A stretch of DNA of 64,000 bases from Candidatus Thioglobus sp. MED-G25 (GTDB lineage: Bacteria > Pseudomonadota > Gammaproteobacteria > Arenicellales > UBA868): assembly GCA_002456995.1 (NCBI GenBank), contig NTKC01000005.1, positions 33,492 to 97,491 on the forward strand. The letters are read 5' to 3'. The position numbers and the translations under genes were made by a program. Shown here piece by piece: positions 9,267 to 18,855 of the stretch (positions within the stretch are counted from its first letter, which is position 1; every line of letters begins with the position of its first letter). Under the pieces are notes generated by a model that saw only the letters and a program-made list of their open reading frames with translations, had not been told where the DNA came from and did not search any database.

Positions 9267-10541
9267 GTGGAGAAGATCAAGTCAGTGCGCGGCATGAACG
9301 ATCTGTTGCCAGGGCGTTCTGACGTTTGGTACCGAGTTGAAAGAGCGATACGGGAGGTTGTTACCTCCTATGGATATCGAGAAATACGGACGCCACTGCT
9401 TGAGCACACGGAGCTTTTCAAGCGATCCATTGGTGAGCAAACCGATATCGTAGAAAAGGAAATGTATACGTTTGATGATATCAGCGGCGACAGTTTAACT
9501 TTGAGGCCCGAGGCGACCGCCGCCTGTGTGCGGGCCGGTATCGAGCACGGATTTTTGCACAATCAGCAACAACGGCTTTGGTACCTGGGTCCGATGTTCC
9601 GGCGGGAACGACCCCAGAAAGGTCGCTATCGCCAGTTCCAGCAGTTTGGAATCGAAGCGCTGGGGTGGTCGGGCCCGGATATTGATGCTGAAATCATGAT
9701 GGTTGGGACTAGGCTTTGGCGGCAACTCGGACTCAGCCTGTTGACACTAGAAATTAATACCCTGGGAGACGCCGAGTCGCGTGGTTTATATCGTGAGGCA
9801 CTCCGAGCTTATCTTGGTCGTCATAGAGAAGACCTTGATCCAGACAGTCAACGGCGACTGGATAGAAATCCATTACGCATTCTTGACAGTAAGATTCCGC
9901 AGACTCAGCAGATCCTGGAAGAAGCGCCGGATTTGTCCAGCTTCATAGACGGTAAGTCGAAAGACGATTTCTCGCTTTTGCAAACGATTCTGTCCGAGAA
10001 TGGGGTCAAGTTTAAGGTCAACAGCAAGCTAGTTCGAGGACTGGACTATTACACGGGACCGGTATTTGAATGGACAACCGATTTATTAGGAGCGCAGAGC
10101 GCTGTGTGCGCTGGTGGGCGATATGATGGCCTGGTTTCACAACTGGGCGGTCAACCTATGCCTGCTGCAGGGTTCGCGTGTGGTGTCGAGCGGTTAGTCG
10201 AGGTTTACGAGACCAGTGCGGATCCCGTCGGCAACGAGCAACCAGACGTTTGGGTGTGTGTTATTGGCGATCATTCGATGAGCTACGCTTTGAAGAATGC
10301 CGAGAAACTGCGAGACGCTGGAATAGATACGATCATCAACTGCGGTGGTGGGGCGGTTAAACGTCAACTTCGGCGGGCAGATCAAAGTGGTGCTCAATTG
10401 GTGGTTGTTATTGGCGCTGACGAGTCTATGAACGGCTATGCCACGGTAAAATCGTTGCGTGAGGATGGTGGGCAGATCCAAGTCAACGAGTCGAATCTCG
10501 CTGATTATGTTTGTACTAGGTTGCGGGAAGAACAAAAGTAA
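9267..10541 (+). CDS. hisS: Histidyl-tRNA synthetase
   Basis: Class II aminoacyl-tRNA synthetase that charges tRNA-His. All class II motifs are readable: motif 2 GPMFRRERPQKGRYRQF, the HisA-type LVRGLDYYTGPVFEW, and motif 3 ending AAGFACGVERL, followed by the C-terminal anticodon-binding domain. Length is 424 residues. The start is GTG (MEKIKSVRGMNDLLPG) with GGGGAG about 11 nt upstream, 6 nt after the rodZ stop. It is part of the pilW-rodZ-hisS-yfgM-bamB-der run. Confidence 0.97.
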   Translation: MEKIKSVRGMNDLLPGRSDVWYRVERAIREVVTSYGYREIRTPLLEHTELFKRSIGEQTDIVEKEMYTFDDISGDSLTLRPEATAACVRAGIEHGFLHNQQQRLWYLGPMFRRERPQKGRYRQFQQFGIEALGWSGPDIDAEIMMVGTRLWRQLGLSLLTLEINTLGDAESRGLYREALRAYLGRHREDLDPDSQRRLDRNPLRILDSKIPQTQQILEEAPDLSSFIDGKSKDDFSLLQTILSENGVKFKVNSKLVRGLDYYTGPVFEWTTDLLGAQSAVCAGGRYDGLVSQLGGQPMPAAGFACGVERLVEVYETSADPVGNEQPDVWVCVIGDHSMSYALKNAEKLRDAGIDTIINCGGGAVKRQLRRADQSGAQLVVVIGADESMNGYATVKSLREDGGQIQVNESNLADYVCTRLREEQK

Positions 10542-10556
10542 CGGGTGAGGATGATA

Positions 10557-11222
10557 ATGGCTGAGAACGACAAATTACTGGGCGTACATATTGCCGAAGA
10601 TGATGATGCTCAAAGGTTAAGAGTGTGGTGGAAGAAGAATGGCATGGGAATTGTGGCGGGAGTCGCTATCGGTATCCTTGGAGTGGGTGGTTTCAAAGGT
10701 TGGCAAGTGTATACAGAGAACCGTGCTTTATCGGCATCTGACGTGTTCCAAGAAATGTTGGCGTACGATGAGTCCGGAGCGATCGAGCGAGCAAGCAATA
10801 GCGCGCAAATACTCATTAAGGACTACCGGGCTACACCATATGGTGATTTGGCATATCTGATGATTGCAAAGCTGGCAAAGCAAAAGGGTGACCTTTCGAA
10901 TGCCATGGAAGCACTCACCAATGTCATGACAAAGTCAAAGGATCCAGCGATGGGTCAGCTCGCTCGGCTTCGACTATCCCAAGTGAAATTGTTAGCTGGT
11001 GATTTGGAACGAGCACATGAGTTAGCAACCACAGACGATGTGGGAGGTTTTGAATCGGAGTTTTCTGAAGTTCTCGGCGATGTTCTTCTTGCCCAGCACA
11101 AGTACTCGGACGCTGCTGAAGCCTTCGATCGTGCGCTTCAGGCGCTTGCACCGGCGTCCTCCTCGAGGGCTTTACTCACGTCTAAACGAAACTATGCGAG
11201 AAGTGTTGGTAATAACCAGTGA
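10557..11222 (+). CDS. yfgM: YfgM family tetratricopeptide protein (SecYEG-associated chaperone)
   Basis: An inner-membrane protein with a periplasmic TPR domain; E. coli YfgM associates with SecYEG and PpiD and hands over secreted proteins. Here a short acidic cytoplasmic segment precedes a transmembrane helix at about residues 27-46 (VAGVAIGILGVGGF), then TPR-like helices. I chose ATG 10557 (221 residues) over a GTG 12 nt upstream because GGTGAGGAT forms the ribosome binding site for it. It overlaps bamB by 4 nt. Position between hisS and bamB supports the call. Confidence 0.9.
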   Translation: MAENDKLLGVHIAEDDDAQRLRVWWKKNGMGIVAGVAIGILGVGGFKGWQVYTENRALSASDVFQEMLAYDESGAIERASNSAQILIKDYRATPYGDLAYLMIAKLAKQKGDLSNAMEALTNVMTKSKDPAMGQLARLRLSQVKLLAGDLERAHELATTDDVGGFESEFSEVLGDVLLAQHKYSDAAEAFDRALQALAPASSSRALLTSKRNYARSVGNNQ

Positions 11223-12385
11223 TTAGACAGTTGTTAGCCCTGACCGTTGTGGTTTCAGTGGTCGTTGGCTGCTCACCACGCCCGATTCATTTTATGCGTG
11301 AAGGCTCGGCACCCGCAGTTGTCCCTAAACAATCTTCTTGGAAGGTGACACCGAGTTGGCGATTTTATACCGGAGAAACCTACGACTCGGCCGACATTCC
11401 GTTGCGGCCAGTAGTTGGGGGTTCACAAATTTTCGTGGCAGAACCGGGCGGTAAAGTCTACGCCTTAGAATCTGTTACGGGCAATGTAGTCTGGCAGATA
11501 GATTCTAAATTAGACCTTTCAGCTGGTGTCGGATTCGGCCATGGTGTTGTGGTCGTGGCGTCAGCGGAGGGGCAATTGCTGGCCTTGGATCCTACGGATG
11601 GAAAATTACTGTGGCAGTCAAGCGTTGGCGCGGAAGTGCTTGCAAGGCCCATCATCGCAGGCGGGCATATCATTGTCCGGGCGGGCGATGGTCAAGTTAT
11701 CGGCGTAGATAAGAATTCCGGCACGATTAACTGGCGTTTGCGAAATAATGTCCCTTCGCTCAGTGTTCGAGGACTGTCTATGCCCGTTCAGGTTAATGAA
11801 ATTGTAGTGGTCGGTTATGCCAGTGGGCACTTGTCTGGTATAGAAATTGAATCTGGACGGGAGCTTTGGAAAACGCCAATTTCCCGGCCCAGGGGATCCA
11901 ATCAGATAGACCGCTTGATCGATATTGATGCTGATCCGCTGATCGCTGGTAGCCAATTGTTTGTAGCCGCCTACCAGGATAAGGTGTATGCGATTTCTCT
12001 GACAGCTCAAAAAGTACAATGGAAGGTGCCAAGATCCACCTTAAGGAATCTGGCTGTTAGTGAGAGTGAATTGTTAATGACACTGGATAACGGGGTCGTA
12101 GTGGCACTTGGCCAAAATACGGGTACCGAAGTTTGGAAGCAGGCTCGACTAATGGGTAGAGGGGTGACAAATCCTATAGCGATACCTGGCTCTAAGTTTT
12201 GTGTTGTCGGTGATTATCAGGGTTATGTTCATTTGATGGATGTAAACACAGGAGAGCTAAAAGGTAGGGGTCATGCCCGTGCTGGCGCAATTTTGGCAAC
12301 CTTTGTCGGTTCGGGCTTTGGAGGATTTTATACATTGTCGGAACGAGGTATGATTACAGCTTGGCTGCTCGAAGAGAGCAGTTGA
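11219..12385 (+). CDS. bamB: Outer membrane protein assembly factor BamB
   Basis: A lipoprotein subunit of the BAM complex that folds beta-barrel proteins into the outer membrane. The signal peptide ends VVVGC, giving acylated Cys18. The body is an eight-bladed PQQ-type beta-propeller: repeats such as GKVYALESVTGNVVWQ and GQLLALDPTDGKLLWQ are evident. Length 388 residues is typical. The GTG start overlaps the yfgM stop (GTGA), implying translational coupling. der follows. Confidence 0.96.
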   Translation: MIRQLLALTVVVSVVVGCSPRPIHFMREGSAPAVVPKQSSWKVTPSWRFYTGETYDSADIPLRPVVGGSQIFVAEPGGKVYALESVTGNVVWQIDSKLDLSAGVGFGHGVVVVASAEGQLLALDPTDGKLLWQSSVGAEVLARPIIAGGHIIVRAGDGQVIGVDKNSGTINWRLRNNVPSLSVRGLSMPVQVNEIVVVGYASGHLSGIEIESGRELWKTPISRPRGSNQIDRLIDIDADPLIAGSQLFVAAYQDKVYAISLTAQKVQWKVPRSTLRNLAVSESELLMTLDNGVVVALGQNTGTEVWKQARLMGRGVTNPIAIPGSKFCVVGDYQGYVHLMDVNTGELKGRGHARAGAILATFVGSGFGGFYTLSERGMITAWLLEESS

Positions 12386-12401
12386 GGTAAACAATCTCTA
12401 A

Positions 12402-12423
12402 CACCTTCTACTGGGTGAAGGTG
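12402..12423 (+). promoter_or_regulatory. Hairpin covering the der ribosome binding site
   Basis: CACCTTC (12402-12408) and GAAGGTG (12417-12423) form a perfect 7-bp stem with an 8-nt loop. The right arm is the only Shine-Dalgarno-like sequence before the der ATG at 12431. If it forms in the mRNA it would limit translation of der. There is no T-tract, so it is not a terminator. Function is inference. Confidence 0.45.
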
Positions 12424-12430
12424 AAAAAGC

Positions 12431-13801
12431 ATGCTTCCGGTTATCGCACTCATTGGCCGACCTAACGTGGGCAAGTCGACGCTGTTTAATCGGCTGACCC
12501 GCAGTCGTAAAGCATTGGTAGATGACCAGCCTGGTGTGACCCGAGACAGGATCTATGGTAGGTGCGTCCAGGGTAATTTACGTTGCTTGGTTGTAGATAC
12601 CGGTGGTCTTACGACTAAGGGAAGTGCGATCCAGATCGCGGTTCAAGAGCAGGTCGAGAAAGTTATCGATGAAGCAGACGCTCTGGTGTTGTTGGCGGAT
12701 GGGCGCGCTGGTGCGGTACCTGAAGAATTCGATATAGCTGAACGGTTACGACAAAGTGGTCAAAAGGTTTTCGTGGTCGTCAACAAGGTCGAAGGTTTGG
12801 ACCCAGATATTATTTCAGCAGAGTTTAATGAGCTTGGATTGGGAATCCCAAGAGCGATCTCGGCAAAAACGGGCTTCGGCGTGGCCGAATTCCTGTTATG
12901 GCTGGGGACGGAATTTCCGAATGTAGAAGATGAATCTGGACGGACCAGTCGTCCGCGAGTAGCACTAATTGGGCGGCCCAACGTTGGTAAATCCACGTTA
13001 ACTAATGCGCTGGTCTCTGAAAAACGAGTAATTGTCGCTGACGAACCAGGAACCACGCGGGATAGTATTGAGGTTGCCTTAGATCGATTCGAACAACCAT
13101 TAATGTTGATTGATACCGCAGGTGTACGCCGGCGGGCTAGAGTCACACAGACTCTGGAGAAATTTTCTGTGGTGAAAACACTTCAGGCGATTGAAGATTC
13201 TCAAGTTGTTGTGCATGTTCTTGACGGCCGCCAGGGAGTGCTGGAGCAGGACCTCACAATAGCTGGCTTGATTCAGGAGAGCGGTCGGAGCGTGGTACTG
13301 GTCGTTAATAAATGGGACGGAATGGAGCGTCGGGACAAGAATTATTTTCGCCGGACGTTGGATCGACGATTTGCATTTTTGCCGGACCACCACACGTTAT
13401 ATATCTCTGCGTTGTACGGCAGTGGAGTTGCCGATGTGATCAAATCGGTGATGCTGGCCTTGCACTCGAATTGGATTGACATGCCAACCTCCCGGCTCAA
13501 TACGGTGTTAAGAGAAGCCGTAGAAAAACATGCCCCGCCTTTACGGCAGGGGCGTGTTGTAAAGATCAAGTTTGCGCATCAGGGTGGCAAAAACCCGCCA
13601 ACTGTCGTGTTGCATGGCAATATGCTTAAAAATCTGCCTGCTAACTATCTGCGATACATCGCAAGTGCTTTCGGTAAAGCATTTCGGCTCGTGGGTACAC
13701 GGGTTCGGCTTGAACTTCGGACATCAAAGAATCCGTATTCTGCTGGTAGGCGAACAACTCAAAGACACAAATCACCCAGAATTCGTGGCCACGCAAGGTA
13801 A
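12431..13801 (+). CDS. der: Ribosome-assembly GTPase Der (EngA)
   Basis: An essential GTPase with two tandem G domains that acts in 50S subunit assembly. Walker A motifs GRPNVGKST occur near residues 9-17 and 179-187. Each G domain has DTGG or DTAG and NKxxG/NKWDG motifs, and the protein ends in a KH-like domain with a basic tail. Length 456 residues. It is the last gene of the hisS-yfgM-bamB-der set and faces xseA tail to tail with about 30 bp between. Confidence 0.97.
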   Translation: MLPVIALIGRPNVGKSTLFNRLTRSRKALVDDQPGVTRDRIYGRCVQGNLRCLVVDTGGLTTKGSAIQIAVQEQVEKVIDEADALVLLADGRAGAVPEEFDIAERLRQSGQKVFVVVNKVEGLDPDIISAEFNELGLGIPRAISAKTGFGVAEFLLWLGTEFPNVEDESGRTSRPRVALIGRPNVGKSTLTNALVSEKRVIVADEPGTTRDSIEVALDRFEQPLMLIDTAGVRRRARVTQTLEKFSVVKTLQAIEDSQVVVHVLDGRQGVLEQDLTIAGLIQESGRSVVLVVNKWDGMERRDKNYFRRTLDRRFAFLPDHHTLYISALYGSGVADVIKSVMLALHSNWIDMPTSRLNTVLREAVEKHAPPLRQGRVVKIKFAHQGGKNPPTVVLHGNMLKNLPANYLRYIASAFGKAFRLVGTRVRLELRTSKNPYSAGRRTTQRHKSPRIRGHAR

Positions 13802-13833
13802 ACGAAGTCGACATTAGGTCTCGTTATACCGGT

Positions 13834-15204
13834 TCAATCTGGGTCTGTAGGGTTGCTAGTAGGGCCGATCAAGTGTTTGTTGATGCCGGTTACAGTACTG
13901 CTAACGCTACCCCGGCGTAACTCCGTGATCAGCGGATCTCCAGGGGTGGTATCGAGCGCTGAAGTTACTATCGCACCATCGGACACTCGTTTTACGATCG
14001 CGTAGCCTCGGCCTAGTGTTCTCCTGGGATTGAGGATCTCGAGCGCACCCCCAGCGGCACCTATCTGTTGCCGATGTGAGGTAATGATGGTTGTACCCAA
14101 ACGCTGCAGATGGCCTAACAATGCTTGAAAGCTAACTTGATTTGATTTGACGGTAGCAACGGGTGAGTTGACATGCAGCTGATGAATTGCGTGGGTCAAT
14201 GCCAAGCGGTAGCCATAGAGCGGATCGCGGACAGCTGAGTGGAGCCTAGTCTGTTGGGCACGAAGTTGGTGACGCTGGCTGCTGAGGCGTGCCCTCGGGT
14301 GATGCAATCGACCTGCTGAGGCATCCAGCACTTGCCCGCGATCTTGTAACATTCTAAGCGTCGCAAGTGAAATTCGATTACTCAAACCAGCTAAACGAGC
14401 GTATAACTCGCTTGTATCGGGTGTCCCTGCTTCTGCAGCCGCAGTAGGCGTTGCGGCTCGAAAATCGGCAGCAAAGTCAGCAAGCGTAAAGTCTGTTTCG
14501 TGGCCAATTCCGGTGATCACTGGGACGGGACAGGCCCGAATTGCGTGTACGATAGAAGCTTCGTTAAAAGCCCAGAGGTCTTCTAGACTGCCCCCACCCC
14601 GTGCCAGGATCACGATCTCACAAGTGCTGCTTTGTCCTATTTGATCTAGTGCGTTTACGATGGAAGGAACCGAATCATCGCCTTGCACAGCTACCGGCAG
14701 CACAAGAACTTCTGCTGTGGCAAACCTGCGCGCCAGCGTTGTCAGGATGTCGTGTACTGCGGCGCCAGTAGACGACGTGACCACGCCAATTCGTTTGGGC
14801 ATGGTGGGCAATGCTCGTTTTATGGCTGGGTCAAATAGACCTTGTCGTTCGAGTTCCACCTTTAGTTGTTCGTATCGCCTCCGAAGCTCTCCCTCCCCGG
14901 CAGGTTCCACATAATCTACAATCATCTGGAAGTCGCCTCGACCAAGATAGATCGAAGGCTTACCCCGGATTAACACAGCAGTGCCTTCCGCCAGTGGTAC
15001 AGCAAGCCGAAGTCGCTGAGTGCGAAACAATGCGCACCTCACCTGTGAGTTTTCGTCCTTCAGCGAAAAATAGGCATGCCCCGACCTTGGGGTCGCAAGA
15101 TTAGAGATCTCACCTCGTATCCAAACCTCTGGATAGGATTCTTCCAGAAGGTCGCGGATTGATCGAGTGAATTCGGAGACACTAAATACACGATCGAGCA
15201 GCAT
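13834..15204 (-). CDS. xseA: Exodeoxyribonuclease VII large subunit
   Basis: Catalytic subunit of ExoVII, which degrades single-stranded DNA. An N-terminal OB fold (about residues 5-100, VWIRGEISNL) precedes the catalytic domain with RGGGSLEDLWAFNE and GIGHETDFTLADF, then a coiled-coil-rich C-terminus. I use ATG 15204 (456 residues). The frame stays open to a TTG at 15246, but that codon lies within the T-tract of the upstream terminator. No clear Shine-Dalgarno precedes either, so a leaderless or very short leader transcript is possible. xseB is not in the window. Confidence 0.94.
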   Translation of the reverse strand: MLLDRVFSVSEFTRSIRDLLEESYPEVWIRGEISNLATPRSGHAYFSLKDENSQVRCALFRTQRLRLAVPLAEGTAVLIRGKPSIYLGRGDFQMIVDYVEPAGEGELRRRYEQLKVELERQGLFDPAIKRALPTMPKRIGVVTSSTGAAVHDILTTLARRFATAEVLVLPVAVQGDDSVPSIVNALDQIGQSSTCEIVILARGGGSLEDLWAFNEASIVHAIRACPVPVITGIGHETDFTLADFAADFRAATPTAAAEAGTPDTSELYARLAGLSNRISLATLRMLQDRGQVLDASAGRLHHPRARLSSQRHQLRAQQTRLHSAVRDPLYGYRLALTHAIHQLHVNSPVATVKSNQVSFQALLGHLQRLGTTIITSHRQQIGAAGGALEILNPRRTLGRGYAIVKRVSDGAIVTSALDTTPGDPLITELRRGSVSSTVTGINKHLIGPTSNPTDPD

Positions 15205-15240
15205 TGGAGGATTGTGAATTGTCGATGGCCGAAACTCAAC

Positions 15241-15269
15241 AAACAAAAAAGCCGGCTGTGCCGGCTTTT
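15241..15269 (-). terminator. Rho-independent terminator between the SoxK-like gene and xseA
   Basis: On the minus strand, AAAAGCCGG and CCGGCTTTT arms (9 bp) enclose a 5-nt loop and are followed by TTTTTTGTTT. It ends transcription of the gene at 15293-15628 just before xseA. The stem is symmetrical, so it may also stop plus-strand transcripts weakly. Confidence 0.9.
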
Positions 15270-15292
15270 CTTATAACGGCTGACCCGTCAGA

Positions 15293-15628
15293 TCAGTAAA
15301 ACGGTTTTGCCTGTTTCTGCTCACTGGCTTGCTGTATCCCCAACTGGGCAGCCCACGACACGAGCGTAGCCAGTCGTTTTGCCTCTTCGTCCTGACCTTC
15401 ATCTAGCTTCTTTTTGGCAAGTTTTAGGAGTTTATCTATGCCTACGGCACCAGATCCGGTTGCTTTGTCAACGAGACGCCATACAGCACTAGATTGGACG
15501 GCAGATTTCAAATCTTGTTCTGCCCGGGTTATGGTTTCAGCAGCATTGCTGCCAGCGTATACCGGTGAGAATGCCAGACTTAATGTTGCGATGACTGAAA
15601 CCATGAAAACGTCGCGTAATCGAATCAT
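15293..15628 (-). CDS. Small secreted SoxXA-binding-protein-like (SoxK-like) protein
   Basis: A 111-residue protein beginning with a signal peptide (MIRLRDVF, hydrophobic core, cleavage after VYA). The mature part is an alpha-helical, Ala/Lys-rich segment with WRLVDKATG, then a lysine-rich helix containing EAKRLATL and a terminal GIQQASEQKQAKPFY. The pattern of an early Trp-Arg, a Lys-rich helix and a final QQ-A-Q-K segment resembles SoxXA-binding proteins (SoxK) of thiosulfate oxidisers, but I judge this by eye only. I chose ATG 15628 because it fits the signal peptide. No other sox gene is present. It sits where xseA and guaB are normally adjacent, so it is an insertion. Confidence 0.55.
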   Translation of the reverse strand: MIRLRDVFMVSVIATLSLAFSPVYAGSNAAETITRAEQDLKSAVQSSAVWRLVDKATGSGAVGIDKLLKLAKKKLDEGQDEEAKRLATLVSWAAQLGIQQASEQKQAKPFY

Positions 15629-15698
15629 AAGTGGTCCTATGGGGCAGATAACCACAGCTGCCTAGCCTTGGGTATAGTGTGAGACAGACCGTACAAGG

Positions 15699-15727
15699 TT
15701 TACCGGTGGTAAGTCAACTTCTATAAT
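15699..15727 (+). promoter_or_regulatory. Sigma-70 promoter of guaB, possibly leaderless
   Basis: TTTACC (15699-15704), a 17-bp spacer and a perfect TATAAT (15722-15727). Transcription would start at about 15734, the A of the first guaB ATG. TTACC-GGT-GGTAA, a 5-bp inverted repeat (15700-15712), overlaps the -35 region and spacer and could be an operator. Confidence 0.75.
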
Positions 15728-15733
15728 CCATGG

Positions 15734-17200
15734 ATGGAACACATGGAACTTGCGCTAACTTTCGACGATGTCCTCCTTGTTCCTTCCTTTTCTGATGTCC
15801 TTCCACGCGACGTCAATTTGACCACGCGATTTAGCCGGAATATCACCCTCAATCTACCACTGGTCACCGCAGCGATGGACTCGGTTACCGAATCGGAAAC
15901 CGCCATATGTATCGCCCAGCAGGGTGGGATAGGTGTTGTGCACCGGAATCTGAGTCCTGATATTCAGGCCGCGCAGGTATCTATCGTCAAAAAGTTTGAA
16001 AGTGGCGTGATCACAGACCCTATTTGTGTCGCTGAGACAGCAACCGTTCGCGAGGTTGTAGACCTTACTCAGAAAATGAAGATATCAGGGGTCCCGGTTC
16101 TCGATGCCGCGGGTCGGTTGACGGGGATAGTGACTAGCCGAGATCTCAGATTTGAGACACGTTTTGACCAACCGATTACCGCTGTAATGACACCTCAAAA
16201 TGAACTGATTACAGCGCTGGAGGGTGCGAGTAAGGATGAAATCAAGCACCTACTACACGAACATCGAATAGAAAAAGTGCTGCTGGTGGACGACGATTTT
16301 GAATTGAAAGGATTGGTCACAGTTAAAGACCTGCAGAAGCAGACCGAATTCCCAGTTGCGAGTAAGGATGGGAAAGGTCGATTGCGCGTCGCCGCGGCTG
16401 TAGGCACAGGTGCGGATACCCAGGAGCGGGTGGAGAAGCTTGTAGAGGCGGATGTCGATGCAATCGTTGTGGACACGGCCCATGGGCATTCGAGAGGTGT
16501 GCTCGATCGAATAGCGTTGATTAAGCGCGAATTTCCCCAAGTCGACGTTGTTGGTGGAAACATAGCGACGGCGGATGCTGCGCTGGCGATGGCAGGAGTT
16601 GGTGCAGATGGTGTAAAAGTAGGAATCGGACCTGGGTCCATATGCACCACGCGCATCGTTGCGGGTGTAGGGCTTCCACAAATTTCTGCAATTCTGGACG
16701 TGGTCACAGGGTTAGAAACGTCAGGAATACCGCTGATCGCTGATGGAGGTATTCGTTATTCCGGTGATATTGCCAAGGCGATTGCTGCTGGCGCCCACTG
16801 CGTGATGATAGGCAGTCTTTTTGCAGGTACTGACGAATCCCCAGGAGCGATTGAGATGTATCAAGGGCGCTCCTACAAGAGTTACCGTGGGATGGGGTCT
16901 TTGGGCGCTATGGAACAAGGATCGAAAGATCGATATTTTCAGGAAGGAGAACCTGATGTTGCCAAACTCGTACCGGAAGGGATTGAAGGTCGCGTGCCGT
17001 ACAAAGGCCCGATGATATCGATCGTTCATCAACTGGCCGGTGGTCTTCGCGCCAGTATGGGATATACCGGTTGCTCTGACCTCAATAAAATGCAAACCAA
17101 TTGTCGTTTTGTTCGTATCACTCATTCAGGTATGCGAGAGAGTCATGTTCACGATGTCGCCGTGGTCAAAGAAGCGCCAAACTACAGTAGCGATACCTGA
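15734..17200 (+). CDS. guaB: IMP dehydrogenase
   Basis: Oxidises IMP to XMP with NAD+, the committed step of GMP synthesis. The TIM barrel ([17 protein letters not shown] at the start) is split by two CBS domains (about residues 95-205). The catalytic loop [13 protein letters not shown] with the active cysteine is near residue 306, and the flap motif [10 protein letters not shown] is near 385. Length 488 residues. Two in-frame ATGs (15734 and 15743) are possible; neither has a good ribosome binding site. The -10 box lies only 6 nt before the first, favouring a leaderless message from 15734. guaA follows after 36 nt. Confidence 0.97.
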   Translation: MEHMELALTFDDVLLVPSFSDVLPRDVNLTTRFSRNITLNLPLVTAAMDSVTESETAICIAQQGGIGVVHRNLSPDIQAAQVSIVKKFESGVITDPICVAETATVREVVDLTQKMKISGVPVLDAAGRLTGIVTSRDLRFETRFDQPITAVMTPQNELITALEGASKDEIKHLLHEHRIEKVLLVDDDFELKGLVTVKDLQKQTEFPVASKDGKGRLRVAAAVGTGADTQERVEKLVEADVDAIVVDTAHGHSRGVLDRIALIKREFPQVDVVGGNIATADAALAMAGVGADGVKVGIGPGSICTTRIVAGVGLPQISAILDVVTGLETSGIPLIADGGIRYSGDIAKAIAAGAHCVMIGSLFAGTDESPGAIEMYQGRSYKSYRGMGSLGAMEQGSKDRYFQEGEPDVAKLVPEGIEGRVPYKGPMISIVHQLAGGLRASMGYTGCSDLNKMQTNCRFVRITHSGMRESHVHDVAVVKEAPNYSSDT

Positions 17201-17236
17201 GAGAGTTGGGGTAGACCACAACTGGCTAATGGTCTG

Positions 17237-18820
17237 ATGACACACACCAGCGACCCGCATGCCCGGCGAATTCTGATTCTGGATTTCGGTTCACAGTACA
17301 CACAGTTGATTGCTCGGGGTATCCGTGAACTGAATGTGTACTGCGAAATCTTACCGTTTGATGCGGATATCAGCAGGATAAAATCTTTCAAGCCAGCTGG
17401 TGTCGTTTTGTCGGGTGGTCCGGCGACGGTTACAGAGGCCGATACACCGCGTGCTGATCGGGAAGTATTTGATCTGGGTTGCCCGATTCTAGGCATCTGT
17501 TACGGCATGCAGACGATGGCTGCTCAACTCGGCGGCAAAGTCGAAACGTCGAAACAACGGGAGTACGGATCTGCTGAGATTCGGTCGACTTCCACGAGTC
17601 CTTTGATTGATGGTCTTCATGATCGCCTAGAAGCAGACGGTACGGCTCTTCTCCAAGTCTGGATGAGTCACGGTGATCGTGTGAGTACTCTGCCTGATGG
17701 CTTTAGGGTTCTGGCGGTGAGTGAGAACGCGCCGATGGCGGCGATCGCGAATCTCGATCGCAATTTCTTTGGAGTACAGTTTCATCCTGAGGTAACTCAT
17801 ACCACGCAAGGTCGGGCAATGATGGAACGTTTTGTCCGGGATATCTGTGACTGTACTGGTGATTGGACGCCGGCTAATATCATCGATGACCTCTTGTCCA
17901 GGATTAGAGAGGAGGTCGGTAGTGACGGAGTGGTTTTGGGTTTATCGGGTGGCGTTGATTCATCAGTCGTTGCTGTGCTTCTCCACCAAGCGATCGGCGA
18001 ACAGCTAACCTGTATATTTGTGGACAACGGGCTATTGCGTCAGGGTGAGGTCGAGGAGGTTATGGAGACCTTTAAGGATGATTTTGGTATTCGCATTGTC
18101 CAGGTTGATGCGTCGGAACGGTTTCTGGAAGCCTTGTCTGGGATTACCGACCCAGAGTGCAAAAGAAAGGTGATAGGCGGTATATTTGTGGATGTTTTCC
18201 AAGAAGAAGCAGACAAAATAGAAAACATAAGCTGGCTGGCGCAAGGCACTATCTATCCGGATGTGATCGAGTCGGCCGGTGCAGGTACAGGAAAAGCAAA
18301 GGTTATCAAATCACATCATAATGTTGGTGGTATACCGGATACTCTAGAACTTCAACTGCTGGAACCGTTGCGCGAACTGTTCAAGGACGAAGTGCGTGCG
18401 GTGGGTCTTGCGTTGGGACTGCCGCAATCTATTATCTATCGCCATCCGTTCCCAGGGCCAGGGTTGGGGGTAAGAATCCTGGGAGAAGTCCGGCAAGAAT
18501 ATGCCGATATCCTTCGCCAGGCAGACGCTATATTTCTAGAGGAACTTCGTCGTAGCGACCTTTACGATTCCACAAGTCAGGCGTTTGCCGTGTTTCTGCC
18601 AGTACGGTCAGTCGGTGTTGTGGGTGATAATCGGTCATATGAGTTTGTGATTTCTCTCCGCGCGGTTGAAACCGTCGATTTTATGACCGCAGACTGGAAG
18701 CGACTTCCTTACGATCTGTTGGCGCGAGTTTCCACGCGAATCATCAACGAGGTCCGCAGTGTGAGTCGAGTGACTTACGATATCTCTTCCAAGCCCCCCG
18801 CAACAATTGAGTGGGAATAA
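17237..18820 (+). CDS. guaA: GMP synthase (glutamine-hydrolysing)
   Basis: Aminates XMP to GMP using glutamine and ATP. The N-terminal class I amidotransferase domain has nucleophile Cys88 in LGICYGMQ and the QFHPEV histidine near residue 183. The ATP pyrophosphatase P-loop [14 protein letters not shown] follows (about 236), then the C-terminal dimerisation domain ending in TIEWE. Length 527 residues, normal. It forms the guaBA operon with the gene upstream. An AT-rich gap follows where tadA would often be close by. Confidence 0.97.
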   Translation: MTHTSDPHARRILILDFGSQYTQLIARGIRELNVYCEILPFDADISRIKSFKPAGVVLSGGPATVTEADTPRADREVFDLGCPILGICYGMQTMAAQLGGKVETSKQREYGSAEIRSTSTSPLIDGLHDRLEADGTALLQVWMSHGDRVSTLPDGFRVLAVSENAPMAAIANLDRNFFGVQFHPEVTHTTQGRAMMERFVRDICDCTGDWTPANIIDDLLSRIREEVGSDGVVLGLSGGVDSSVVAVLLHQAIGEQLTCIFVDNGLLRQGEVEEVMETFKDDFGIRIVQVDASERFLEALSGITDPECKRKVIGGIFVDVFQEEADKIENISWLAQGTIYPDVIESAGAGTGKAKVIKSHHNVGGIPDTLELQLLEPLRELFKDEVRAVGLALGLPQSIIYRHPFPGPGLGVRILGEVRQEYADILRQADAIFLEELRRSDLYDSTSQAFAVFLPVRSVGVVGDNRSYEFVISLRAVETVDFMTADWKRLPYDLLARVSTRIINEVRSVSRVTYDISSKPPATIEWE

Positions 18821-18855
18821 TTATTATGATCTAAGTGATTGGTAATAACAGGAAC

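Noticed and set aside
16195..16707. 170-codon antisense frame within guaB
   Set aside because: It is a shadow of guaB: Ser/Thr/Pro-rich, with no ribosome binding site or family pattern.
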